Under the pieces are notes generated by a model, which ran no database searches, was not told the DNA's origin, and worked only from the letters and a program-made list of their open reading frames with translations. This document shows, piece by piece, positions 55,760-64,000 of a stretch of 64,000 bases of DNA; the first letter of the stretch is position 1, and each line of letters opens with the position of its first letter. This DNA comes from Podospora pseudocomata (Eukaryota > Ascomycota > Sordariomycetes > Sordariales > Podosporaceae): positions 3,658,001-3,722,000 of the forward strand of contig NC_085891.1 of assembly GCF_035222375.1 (NCBI RefSeq). The letters are read 5' to 3'. A program made the position numbers and the translations under genes.

Positions 55760-57073
55760 TTACGCGGAGGTGGCCGTAAACACTTGAACTCTTGTCCCTT
55801 CGGTCATGCACATTACTGCTATGGCGAAGAGGACTGTGAAGCATGTGATCATGGCCAGTTTATGGTACAAGTTGGGGATGATCGAGAGGCAAAGAATGGC
55901 GACAATTGGAAGCATGCAGGCCACCAAAGTTGCTCCGCGATAAGTCAGCTTGAGTAGCGTGTCTCCCGAGTATGCTCGAACGTTGTCCTTTCCGATGTTA
56001 GTAACCTGATAGGCTGGCTGGATGACCACCAATCTAAATGTTGACTCACGGTTCTTGACCTCCTTTTCTGAGCTTCTTTATCTGCATCCTCCACATGGTT
56101 GGTAGATGTCTTTTCACTTCCCTCTTGACCGGCCGTAGACTCCGAATCATCCGCTTCTCTCTTGTGGGGGTTTTTTACAGCTTCTCTGAAGGGAATGAGT
56201 TCCTCCGCGAGCCACCGTGTCAGGCCGTCGACATCCTTTCGCCAACGAGGTGCTACAAGGTCTGCTCTGGTTGGCGGTTCCGTCTTGTTCCAGAAGCTGA
56301 TGAGATTCATGAACTGTTGGCGAAGTGGGGGAGGCTCTGGCTTCTTTTGCTGATCCCCCCATATCTCGCTGCCAACTCCTTGAACAGTCATGTTCCCATG
56401 ATCTTCGTCCTGGAGCCACTTCACTAGTTGTCGCATGTTGTGCGTACTGGGTTCAGGGAGCGTTGATATTTGGGAGTACTGCAAGAGCGCTTCGTCTATG
56501 CCCCTGTGAGCCCACGACCCGGAATATTTGACGAACTGAGGAGAATACAACAAGATTGAACATACCGTAGCCCTTCAAACATTCCCTCAATTCTCGAATC
56601 TTCAAAAACTGTTTACTGTCGGTGCCCGGTCCCCAGAAAATCTTCTCGGGTTCTTTGTGAAACTCAGACTCGCCATGAAGGTCGAGACCATTCGAATCTC
56701 TGTCCAGCTCTTCCAGATCCTTCAATTGTTCCCTCAACACTGATAACTCGACTTGATAATACAATAGGTTTTTGATGTGAAGGTCATGGAACCGCGAAAA
56801 GGCCACAAAATCTGGTGTCTTCGTCATCAATCTTGCGAGATCAAGCCAGCCTTCAGCGGGGATTGGTTCCTCAATGGCAATTGATGCGAGTGATGGAGTC
56901 GGTTGGTGTTCCGCTCCGTCTATTGCTTGTGCCGGGTTGATCAAGGGATCCACTGACGCCGCTGTTACAGTTGTCGGAGCGCTGCTTCCACGCGACCTGT
57001 CACTCCCGATGGGACTGGTTGGGCTTGAGGGCTCTGAGCCTAGAGTTGAGCCTGCAAAGTCTGAGCGTGCCAT
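55760..57073 (-). CDS. DUF6594 membrane protein
   Basis: Three exons (57073-56566, 56495-56050, 55987-55760) encode 393 aa. The Ser/Pro-rich head precedes the conserved LARLMTKTPDFVAFSRFHDLH, NLLYYQVELSVLREQL and, across the first splice (acceptor CATAG), LKGYDEALLQYSQISTLPEP. RQLVKWLQDEDHGN follows. Two hydrophobic segments near the end (GATLVACMLPIVAILCLSII and LAMITCFTVLFAIAVMC) fit the family's C-terminal membrane anchor. A further GTAAGC at the stop might splice to an exon near 55720, so the last residues are uncertain. Function unknown. Confidence 0.83.
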
Positions 57074-57712
57074 TTTGAAGCCTAAGCGTACGTATCTGGG
57101 TGATAATGATGGCTGTACAGCAAATGATATTTGGAAAGCTCGAAGCGCAGCCTTTTCAACGGGTGATGGGAAGCCAGTCCAGAGACTGGGGATTGGAGTG
57201 GCAGTCTCATGGTTAAATGGATCTGGTTGACAGCCTGTGTAGCAGGAATGCGCACTGATGATGTGATCAAAACTGCACTTAATCTACTGTATTTCTTAAC
57301 ACGTCAAATCAAATGGCGGATGTGTTGTGCATTGCATCCTCGCATTGCAGCAGTTCCACGAAGTGTTATAGGCTGAGGGTTGACTGATGCAGGCAGTTGA
57401 CCTTCAAGCTTCCTATTTGCCGCCATATATCAGGTCGTGTTCAGCAGCTATAACTGCCGCCATGAGTGATATGCCCCTGGCCGAGAAGGTGATAAGTCTT
57501 ATGAGCACACTCTGGTTGAAACGACAGTCGCTATCTCCTGAGATTTGGAACCCTTTTGGTCCACATGAGGCGGAATCCAACGTGTTGATTTCTAAAGAGA
57601 CTCACATATAATGACAAGATGATTGTCGTTGGTGATGTGGCGCAATGGTGGTTAGCCCTGGTAGGCGGGAGTGGTCGACAAAGTAATAGAGATTGCACAA
57701 AGAATTTAAGCG

Positions 57713-57850
57713 CTTCAAAGATAATTGATATGCCTACGACGATCTTTTTAGGGCCCTCTGACTATCTTGAGAGGCCTATTTCCTATCTTTTAGAGGTATA
57801 TTGCGTATCTTGAGGGGCCTGTTGACTCTTTCGCAAGGCCTCAATCTCTT
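57713..57850 (+). repeat. 21-bp repeat array E
   Basis: About six worn copies of the AGGCCT...CTATCTT unit (for example GAGGCCTATTTCCTATCTTT). Confidence 0.7.
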
Positions 57851-59164
57851 TGTTTACAACGTGACAGAACACCCAGCGGACTCGTGTGAACATCATGTAC
57901 CTAGCTAGGTACCTACGTTTCCTGCATGGTCTAATTAGCTACTAGCCCTCACCAGGTCACGTAAACTGAGGAGAACCATACATGTGGTGCCACCAGGATC
58001 CTTGAATGCTACTTGTCTGATTACGAAGTGTGAGAGCAGAATCATGATCTGACTGAGGCCCAAGGCTCTCGGCAATGACTACCGGATAGTAATGGATGCC
58101 ACACACCACAAAATAATTCCCGCAGCAAACTCTGGTAAGGGTGCGTGGCAGTGCACACACTTGTCAAATCAAGTCCCTGGTTGTGTGCGACACACCATGA
58201 GTAACATTGGAACCTAACATCTGAGCGCTGGTGTAGAACAGGCCCCAGATTGGAGAGCCCCAACAATCAGAGGACGTACCATGAGGCTCCGTAGTCACCT
58301 ACCATGGGATTGAAGGCAGGCTCCATGCATTGTACATTCACAACTCAGAATTGCTGTATGTTGTGCATGCATAACTTTATGCATCCATAAATTCAGGGGT
58401 ATCGTTTACAATTTTGTTATGTGAACACACAGTTAACGAAAGAATACACAAAGCTAACTTTTGTTGTTCTATCCGGCGTTGCAAAAGGCCAAACGATGAA
58501 AAACAGAGCCTCACGGGTCGAGCTGACAAATAACAGGTTGAGGCGTCACAGCTGATTGCCCCCCTCAAGTCCAGGTGTGCCTCATTTCGACCAGGGGTTT
58601 ACCACCAAGGGCCAATCCCTTGGCCATAAAAGGGCAGGCAATACTTTCTCGACGCAGTAGATGGCCGAAATTGGACAGTATCGTTTGGGAAGGCCTGACG
58701 CCTCACCAAAAATGAACAGGCCCTGAACACCATCTTCAACTCTCCCGCGTCCGGGGCCATCCACAGACCACCATCCAATTCCAAACCGTGGAAGTACTTG
58801 ATGAGGTGATGCGTATCGGTGAGGACGAGCCACTCTTCTCTCTACCTATTGTAACTGGCCTTCTCACGGTGTAGAGCCCCGAACAAGCCGGTGATGATCA
58901 CGACACAGCAAACAACATCACCAGGCTCTGCGGCACAACGGCCTCTTTGACCTGAAAATTCTGGTTTCCGTGTGTACGCCACGCTCGAAAGAGTACATGC
59001 GAAAGTTCCCGTTCTTATGGTCCGAGCCTTGTTGCGTGTCTATCTCAGCTCAAGGTAGACAGATATAAGTTCCCACGCTGTTTGATCCCAGCTACACACA
59101 GGTCGACAGAAGCATTTGTCCATCTCAGCTTCAGAAAGACAGAAGGGTTTGTCTATCTCAGGAT

Positions 59165-59170
59165 TATATA
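59165..59170 (+). promoter_or_regulatory. TATA-like element
   Basis: TATATA about 55 bp before the ATG of the small coiled-coil gene. Three copies of GTCTATCTCAG lie upstream of it. Confidence 0.4.
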
Positions 59171-59225
59171 GACGAACTACCTCCTTCTACCCACGCCAGT
59201 TACACGCATAACACCAAACGATAAG

Positions 59226-59663
59226 ATGTCCGGTACTGAAGGCGCTACTTTTGTCAATGGGCGCTGTAGGTTATTTCGTCTTTGAGTCAGCGTGACGGGG
59301 CACTTCAATAGACACTAACATTTCTATATAGCGCCACAGGCCTGGAGGCTCGAAAAAGCCAGACTAGATAAAGCTCTCACCGATGCGCAACGAACGCTCG
59401 ATGGCCGCAAGAGAAGCGACCCGGAAGGCAAAGATCCGAGAACTGCGGATGCTGTTGCTCTAGCGCAGTATGCCGTTGATGTGGCGAACGTTCATGTGGC
59501 ACAATACCACATACGTGTAGCGTTTGCCAGTGGAGATGTTGATGACAAGAAGAAGAAGTCTCTTCTGGAGCAGTTGGCTGAGTTGGAGACGGAACTTCAG
59601 GAGTTGGCCCAGGAAAAAGCGAGAAGGCTGCAAATGGCCAGAGCTGGTGGTTTTCATACCTAG
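59226..59663 (+). CDS. Small coiled-coil protein, unknown family
   Basis: Two exons (59226-59265, 59332-59663) encode 123 aa (MSGTEGATFVNGRSPQAWR...). The sequence is rich in Lys, Glu and Ala with heptad-like spacing (ARLDKALTDAQRTLD and LLEQLAELETELQELAQEK), so a coiled coil is likely. No leader, no membrane segment and no recognised domain. The gene sits at the edge of a repeat-rich zone and next to a CBM1 gene. Splice signals and a TATA box support expression. It may be lineage-restricted; a decayed longer gene is another option. Confidence 0.65.
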
Positions 59664-60249
59664 GTAAGAGACAGCTATGTGAAAGGACAAGGACAAGGAC
59701 CTACACTCGTTTACAAGATCAGGATGTCCTTTGACGCTGGGTTTGTCGTAAATGGGGGACAGATCTTTCTTTGAACCAACCCTCTTGTATGTCGATTTCA
59801 GATATTTCTTCTGTGCATCAAAGTCAGTCTTTTCCGAGTGTAATCCTTTCCCACTCGCACCCACATTCAGGTGGCTTGAGATGCTTTCCAACGAGTAGGT
59901 AGGCAGTTCGGAAGGCAGGTTCCGTCAGCTAGCGATTGAAAGCATGAGGGAAGCGGGTCATCCCGCTGTTTACATCTCCATCGCAATTTATCCGATCATT
60001 TCGATGCAACACTTCCTCCCAAACCGGGTCTTCGTTCCCAAATTCCCGGGAATACCTGCCCCAGCTCCATTCCGTCCATTCTGAAAAGGCAAGTCGGACG
60101 ACTGAACCGGGCCGGCTACGCTAAGGTCCCTGTGTGAGTGGGTATCATGAAAATGTCATAAAGTCTCACTTTTCCACCCTTGAAGCTTGGTGAAAAGCTT
60201 GACTCTTCTTGTCACCTTGGCATTGTTCAATCTCAACTTGGCTCTCAAG
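59664..60249. promoter_or_regulatory. Upstream region of CBM1 gene
   Basis: No gene seen. Includes dispersed repeat copy 2. A possible CreA site (CTGGGG on the minus strand, 60059-60064) fits a cellulose-responsive promoter but is short enough to be chance. Confidence 0.35.
59698..59812 (+). repeat. Dispersed repeat copy 2
   Basis: Begins CCTACACTCGTTTACAAGAT. Partner of 48668-48782; here it lies just after the stop of the small coiled-coil gene. Confidence 0.5.
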
Positions 60250-61172
60250 ATGCGTGTTTTCTCTGCTGTTCTCCTACTGACGGCCGGTGCGGTGGCCCAA
60301 CGCGGGCCATATGAGCAGTGTGGTGGTACCGGGCGACCAGACGAGAGCTGCAGTGCTGGCTGGCAGTGCACCACATACAAGTAAAGCCTCCTCAAGACTC
60401 CTATTCCCACATTGCGGTCGATGATTACTGACGCTTCCCAGCCCATATTATGCCCAGTGCGTTCCAGCAGCCACCTCCGCCCCGGCACCAACCTCGACAC
60501 CGGCACCGTCTCCCACACCTGTCCCATCATCTTCCCAGCTTATTACCTCCTCCTCTCGTGTAATCACCACTCTCACCACTGTCACTACACCCCCATCCAT
60601 CACCACCTCTACCCAAGCCGGCTCAGGCTCCGGCCCGGTTGTCCCCACTCCAACCACGCTGCAATCAGGGTGGTACTGGATCCGCGCGGTCGCCACGCCC
60701 AACTACCGCTCTTATCTCCAGCCCCAGCCGACATCCACCCCCGTCCCCAGAGCAGCGGTCCTCGCCAACTCCAAGACGGCCGCCCAGTTCCAGCTCACCT
60801 CCGGCCAGCTAATCCAGAACAACTTTGGCAACTCCCCCAACCTCTACCTCAACGTCGAGAACCCCACCGACAAAACCCAAAGAAGACTCAGGACATGGTT
60901 TGACACCACACCAAACACCTATGGTACCTTTGGCTGGCAGGGTGACACCCTCACCTGGACCGTCAGTGACATCAACAGGCCCAACAGTGCTGCTTGGTTG
61001 GTCTGTGGTGATAGCAAGGAGGTCTTCATCAACACTGGGGCGTTCCTGTGGGATACACCTGCGGGATGTTTCGATCATACTGTAAGTTTGGCTTTTCCCT
61101 TCATATGACAAGTGAGCTAACAGCTGGGGGTGATAGATCCACTCGTACAATGGCGCCCAGGCCGATGTTTGA
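60250..61172 (+). CDS. Secreted CBM1 protein with unknown C-terminal domain
   Basis: Three exons (60250-60380, 60442-61081, 61137-61172) encode 268 aa. A signal peptide (1-16, MRVFSAVLLLTAGAVA) is followed at once by a cellulose-binding CBM1 module: GPYEQCGGTG, ESCSAGWQC and, after the splice, NPYYAQC. A Thr/Ser/Pro-rich linker of about 75 residues leads to a C-terminal domain of about 150 residues (GWYWIRAVATPNY, TAAQFQLTSGQLIQN, WFDTTPNTYGTFGW, AWLVCGD and AGCFDHT), with two Cys that could pair. That domain is not one I recognise as a glycoside hydrolase or LPMO. Binding to plant wall cellulose is expected; catalysis is open. Confidence 0.85.
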
Positions 61173-61259
61173 GATGGAGAAGATTTCGAAAAGTGATGTT
61201 TTAATGGGGTGATGGTTGCATAGTGATAGAGGAATCGAGATTAGAAAACAATCGAGACG

Positions 61260-62642
61260 TTATGGCCACATGGACTCATACATGTACAACCAATCATCCC
61301 AATACTGTTCAAACCGCCCAGTCAGCCAGCTTCTTCCGTCTCCATCTCCCCCAATCTTCCACGGTCTTGTGTGTAGGCCCTCAGTCTTGAGGTGACGCTT
61401 CAGAGCGACGTTCATGCTGAACGAACTTGGGCTGATGCCAAAGAAATAGTCACTCTCGACCAACACAACAAAGTCGATCAGGGCTTGTTGGTCCCAGGTC
61501 AGAGCCTCCAACATCAGCAGGTCCTCCTTCGAGTACTTGGCAAGCAGGTCATGTTTGGTGATGACACCCATGCCCAACCTCCTTTCAGCCTCTTCAACCA
61601 GCCTGGCTGCATCTGTCTTATTCCCCGTCGCCAAATAAGCAGCTTTGATCCCCGTTGCCTCAGATGCCGTCAGATACGCCTCTGTCTGGTTCCCAAAATC
61701 CGGCCACCGACTCAGCGCATCGCTCTCAGTTCTCAAATGTAACCCCACATACCGCCCGCTTCCCCCATGTCTCTTTGCGAACTCTCTCATGTACCCCTTT
61801 GCTCTGAACCCCAAAGCCAGAATATCCTCCCTGAACCTCAACAGCCCTCCAAAACTGGCAGTGAATTCTGGCCCATCCTTCCAAGTAGGCCACTCAAACT
61901 GCACTCCCCAAGGAAACCTAACCGGCCGGGGGTTCATCTCGTTCAACTCAGGCCATCCAAACTCTTTCTCTGTCCTGTCCAGGTAACCGGAAAATGCCTT
62001 GTTGAATACCCCGACGTGCTTGTTGAGGTCCCGCTTATCACAGCCTCCCCTCTTCCCCAGATCATGTGGCCTGACCTTTTCGGCTTTCACGGGGACTTGT
62101 ACGTTGGGAATGCTCTCATCATTATCGTAGACAGTGATCCGAGGGCAAGCCCTTTCCAGATTGGCTCGGAAGTGGTCCTCGTCAAAGAAGTAGGTGAACG
62201 GCTGGTAGTCCAGCATCAAATCTGCTAGATTCTTCTCGCTGCGAGTGCGGATGCGGGGCAGGACGATGCCGGTGGCGCCGGCTTCGATACCATAGCGGAT
62301 GCAGGTGAGGATGTAATTCCGGATGTTACCAATTCCTCCCGAATTGTTGTCGCAAATAAACACCAGGCCGGGCCTCCAGATGGTCTGCTCCCGGCAGACA
62401 CGCTCGAGAGGCCAGCGGACGAAGGGTGAATCGGGGAGAGATAGGTCGACCGGGTTTGGTTGGGGTTGCTGGTAAGGTGAGAGTGAGGGCCTGTAAGTGC
62501 TTTCGTACAAGCATATTTTGGGGAGGCGGCAAGACCAGATGGTAACCAAGGAGATGAGGCAGACAAGAAACAGAACGCCCCGAGGCCGGGAGACCAGAGA
62601 GGTAGACATGGCTGGGCTGATGAAGCCCATTTTTGTCTTCAT
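61260..62642 (-). CDS. O-fucosyltransferase-like type II membrane protein
   Basis: A single exon of 460 aa. Internal Met at 5 or 12 could also be the start. A membrane anchor (GVLFLVCLISLVTIWSC, about 22-38) gives type II topology, typical of Golgi glycosyltransferases. Downstream, GLVFICDNNSGGIGNIRNYI matches the donor-binding start of the fucosyltransferase fold, and GRYVGLHLRTESDA holds the HLR motif that binds GDP-fucose in the family. ESDYFFGISPSSFSMNVALKRH resembles the final motif (D/E...F.G...SSFS). Acceptor and sugar are unknown. Its neighbour on the other strand is the CBM1 gene, ending tail to tail. Confidence 0.82.
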   Translation of the reverse strand: MKTKMGFISPAMSTSLVSRPRGVLFLVCLISLVTIWSCRLPKICLYESTYRPSLSPYQQPQPNPVDLSLPDSPFVRWPLERVCREQTIWRPGLVFICDNNSGGIGNIRNYILTCIRYGIEAGATGIVLPRIRTRSEKNLADLMLDYQPFTYFFDEDHFRANLERACPRITVYDNDESIPNVQVPVKAEKVRPHDLGKRGGCDKRDLNKHVGVFNKAFSGYLDRTEKEFGWPELNEMNPRPVRFPWGVQFEWPTWKDGPEFTASFGGLLRFREDILALGFRAKGYMREFAKRHGGSGRYVGLHLRTESDALSRWPDFGNQTEAYLTASEATGIKAAYLATGNKTDAARLVEEAERRLGMGVITKHDLLAKYSKEDLLMLEALTWDQQALIDFVVLVESDYFFGISPSSFSMNVALKRHLKTEGLHTRPWKIGGDGDGRSWLTGRFEQYWDDWLYMYESMWP

Positions 62643-63367
62643 CTCATGAACAAAACATCCTGAGGCTCAGAGAATGAGAAATGGAGACGTGTTGATGTGC
62701 GGATAAATGGGCTTGGGGTCGAATGCCATGGCGGACAGTGACCCGCTTTTGCCCACGGAGGCACAACTCCGAGCCCATCACCCGGCATCCAAGAGAGGGA
62801 TGCTTCGATCGTAAAGCATGTGGAGCTTGTGAAAGTGAAGAAGACAGTTACAAGCCTGTGTCTTATATTGATTTACAAAACATGACTTCATGTGAGCAGG
62901 ACGTTTGAGGCAGAGGTCAAGAGAGTGAATGTGGGTGGTCGATAAGACTTGTTCCAGCCTGAGAATGAGACAGCGCTGAATATCGAGATTCTGTGAATAG
63001 TCAGCATTATAACTACAAATCGTTGCGATTTACAGCCCACAGGGAAAAGAGAGAGTGATAGACAATGTCCGCCAGACAGGAAATCGAGAGAGTTGACATC
63101 GTTGAGCTTCGCTACTTCCGTGTGTCCCTGAGTTGGGTCTTGGCATCAATCCCTGCTAGCGGGACTCAGGTGGGGTTGATGCGGGGTGATAAGATGCCCC
63201 ACTAAAAAGTTGAAAATCCACAAATTTTTGGTGGGCGGCCCTCGAGATTTTTGCGACCACGACGAACCCCGCCAGCCAGTCCCTCTCTCTAATTGTCGCA
63301 TTGCCGCAGAGTAATTGAACACCCTACTCGACTGAATATCGCTACCTAGTCAAGAAACACCTTCGAA
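62643..63367. promoter_or_regulatory. Divergent promoter: fucosyltransferase-like / RRB1
   Basis: 725 bp between two start codons. No gene seen. The last 150 bp contain AAAAGTTGAAAATCC and TTTTTGGTGGG stretches of the kind seen near ribosome-biogenesis genes, but no motif is assigned with confidence. Confidence 0.4.
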
Positions 63368-64000
63368 ATGTCCAAGCGCACTGCCGACGAAGACAGCGCC
63401 GGCCCCCTCAAGGGCCGCAGCCGCCCCGATGCTATGGACATCGACGATGACAAGACCAACGAGATGGGCGAGTTCGAGGACGAGTTCGAGGATGAGTTTG
63501 AGAGCGAGGACGAGATCATCGAGGCTGGTGTCGACGGCAGACCAGATGCCGAACGAGAGGCTGAGGAGGGCGCTATGGAGCTCGACAACCCCCAGGGCAC
63601 ATTCATCGTCGGCAGAACAAAACTCGAGCCTGGCCAGACTCTCTCTCCCGATCCCACCACATACCGCATGCTTCACAACCTAAGCACACCATGGCCATGC
63701 CTCTCCTTCGACATTATCCGCGACGGGCTCGGCGACAACCGCAGCGTCTACCCCATGACCATGTACACAGTAACAGGCACCCAGGCCGAGAACACAAAGG
63801 CCTCGGACAACTCTCTCATGGTGATGAAGCTGAGCGCCCTGAGCAAGATGCAAGGCGGTGACGACGACGATTCCAGCGACGACGAGGACGACGATGAGGA
63901 TTCCGACCCTCTCCTCGAGCACAAGAGTATCCCTCTCAACAGCACCACCAACAGGATACGAGCTCACCAGGCCCCTGCCACTGGTGCCTCGCAGACCCCG
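63368..64000 (+). CDS. rrb1: Ribosome assembly protein RRB1/GRWD1, 5' part
   Basis: 211 codons are visible from the ATG at 63368, running off the window end. A nuclear-type basic start (MSKRTADED) and long acidic tracts (EDEFEDEFESEDE and DDDDSSDDEDDD) precede TYRMLHNLSTPWPCLSFDII, the conserved histone-chaperone-like helix and strand of RRB1/GRWD1. The WD40 blades lie beyond the window. In yeast, Rrb1 chaperones ribosomal protein L3 in the nucleus during 60S assembly. The symbol is assigned by family resemblance. Confidence 0.88.
   Translation, partial: MSKRTADEDSAGPLKGRSRPDAMDIDDDKTNEMGEFEDEFEDEFESEDEIIEAGVDGRPDAEREAEEGAMELDNPQGTFIVGRTKLEPGQTLSPDPTTYRMLHNLSTPWPCLSFDIIRDGLGDNRSVYPMTMYTVTGTQAENTKASDNSLMVMKLSALSKMQGGDDDDSSDDEDDDEDSDPLLEHKSIPLNSTTNRIRAHQAPATGASQTP

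Larger units (their letters stand above)
57074..59225. other. Gene-poor 2.15 kb with repeat array E
   Basis: No gene recognised. Contains array E at about 57713-57850, a CTAGCTAGGTACCTA stretch near 57900, and near 59040-59160 three copies of GTCTATCTCAG, just before a TATATA box for the small gene. Confidence 0.4.

Noticed and set aside
57640-57670. D-arm-like GGCGCAATGGTGGTTAGCC
   Set aside because: No matching acceptor, anticodon or T arm around it.
58599-58833. Minus-strand frame of about 80 codons with WPLVVNPWSK end
   Set aside because: No recognisable domain, no introns and no conserved motif; too weak to annotate.
1-64000. CRISPR array, bacterial operon signals or an integrated prophage
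   Set aside because: Nothing of this kind was seen. The tandem repeats found are short minisatellites without spacers.

Overview
The window is nuclear DNA of a filamentous ascomycete, most likely a Sordariomycete (Sordariales or a close relative; inference). Genes carry short introns (about 47-80 nt) with GTRNGT donors, CTRAC-type branch points and YAG acceptors. The proteins are typical of moulds: a CBM1 protein, a Zn2Cys6 regulator, DUF4246, DUF6594, a fungal amidoligase and MFS carriers. All exon joins were made by eye from frame continuity, splice motifs and family motifs; no search was run.

Layout. 1-1687 (-): secreted PLC-like phosphodiesterase, cut by the window start. 2.9-6 kb: decayed genes, including a C2H2-like zinc-finger gene with a frameshift and an internal stop. 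6.5-8.3 kb (+): GTPase-like protein with a damaged P-loop. 8.6-9.4 kb (-): secreted HNH nuclease. 10.7-12.7 kb (-): lipase-like alpha/beta hydrolase. 13.2-19.3 kb: MFS transporter, Zn2Cys6 regulator and divergent SDR oxidoreductase, a possible small metabolic group. 20.4-22.6 kb (+): kelch membrane protein. 23.0 kb (-): tRNA-Asp(GTC) with an intron. 23.9-25.7 kb (-): ZIP metal transporter. 25.7-28.8 kb: gene-poor. 28.8-30 kb (-): amidoligase. 31.8-33.3 kb (+): divergent Pelota/Dom34 protein. 34.3-38.3 kb (+): large WD40 protein. 38.7-40.5 kb: thioredoxin (-) and a methyltransferase (+) around a shared promoter. 41.2-43.1 kb (+): multi-pass membrane protein. 43.5-48.2 kb (+): DUF4246 protein and an ACS-family MFS carrier. 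49.3-54.3 kb: secreted metallopeptidase-like protein, TauD-type dioxygenase, membrane-anchored Dabb protein and aldo-keto reductase. 54.3-59.2 kb: repeat-rich, with a DUF6594 gene. 59.2-64 kb: small coiled-coil protein, CBM1 protein, O-fucosyltransferase-like protein and the start of an RRB1/GRWD1-like ribosome assembly factor.

The most unusual non-coding structure lies at 51.4-57.9 kb: several arrays of a degenerate 21-bp unit built on AGGCCTATTNACTATC, in both orientations. One array is split by a 469-bp solo LTR (54774-55242) flanked by a perfect 5-bp target-site duplication. The 49.9-54.3 kb enzyme trio and the divergent Pelota protein are the most interesting coding features.
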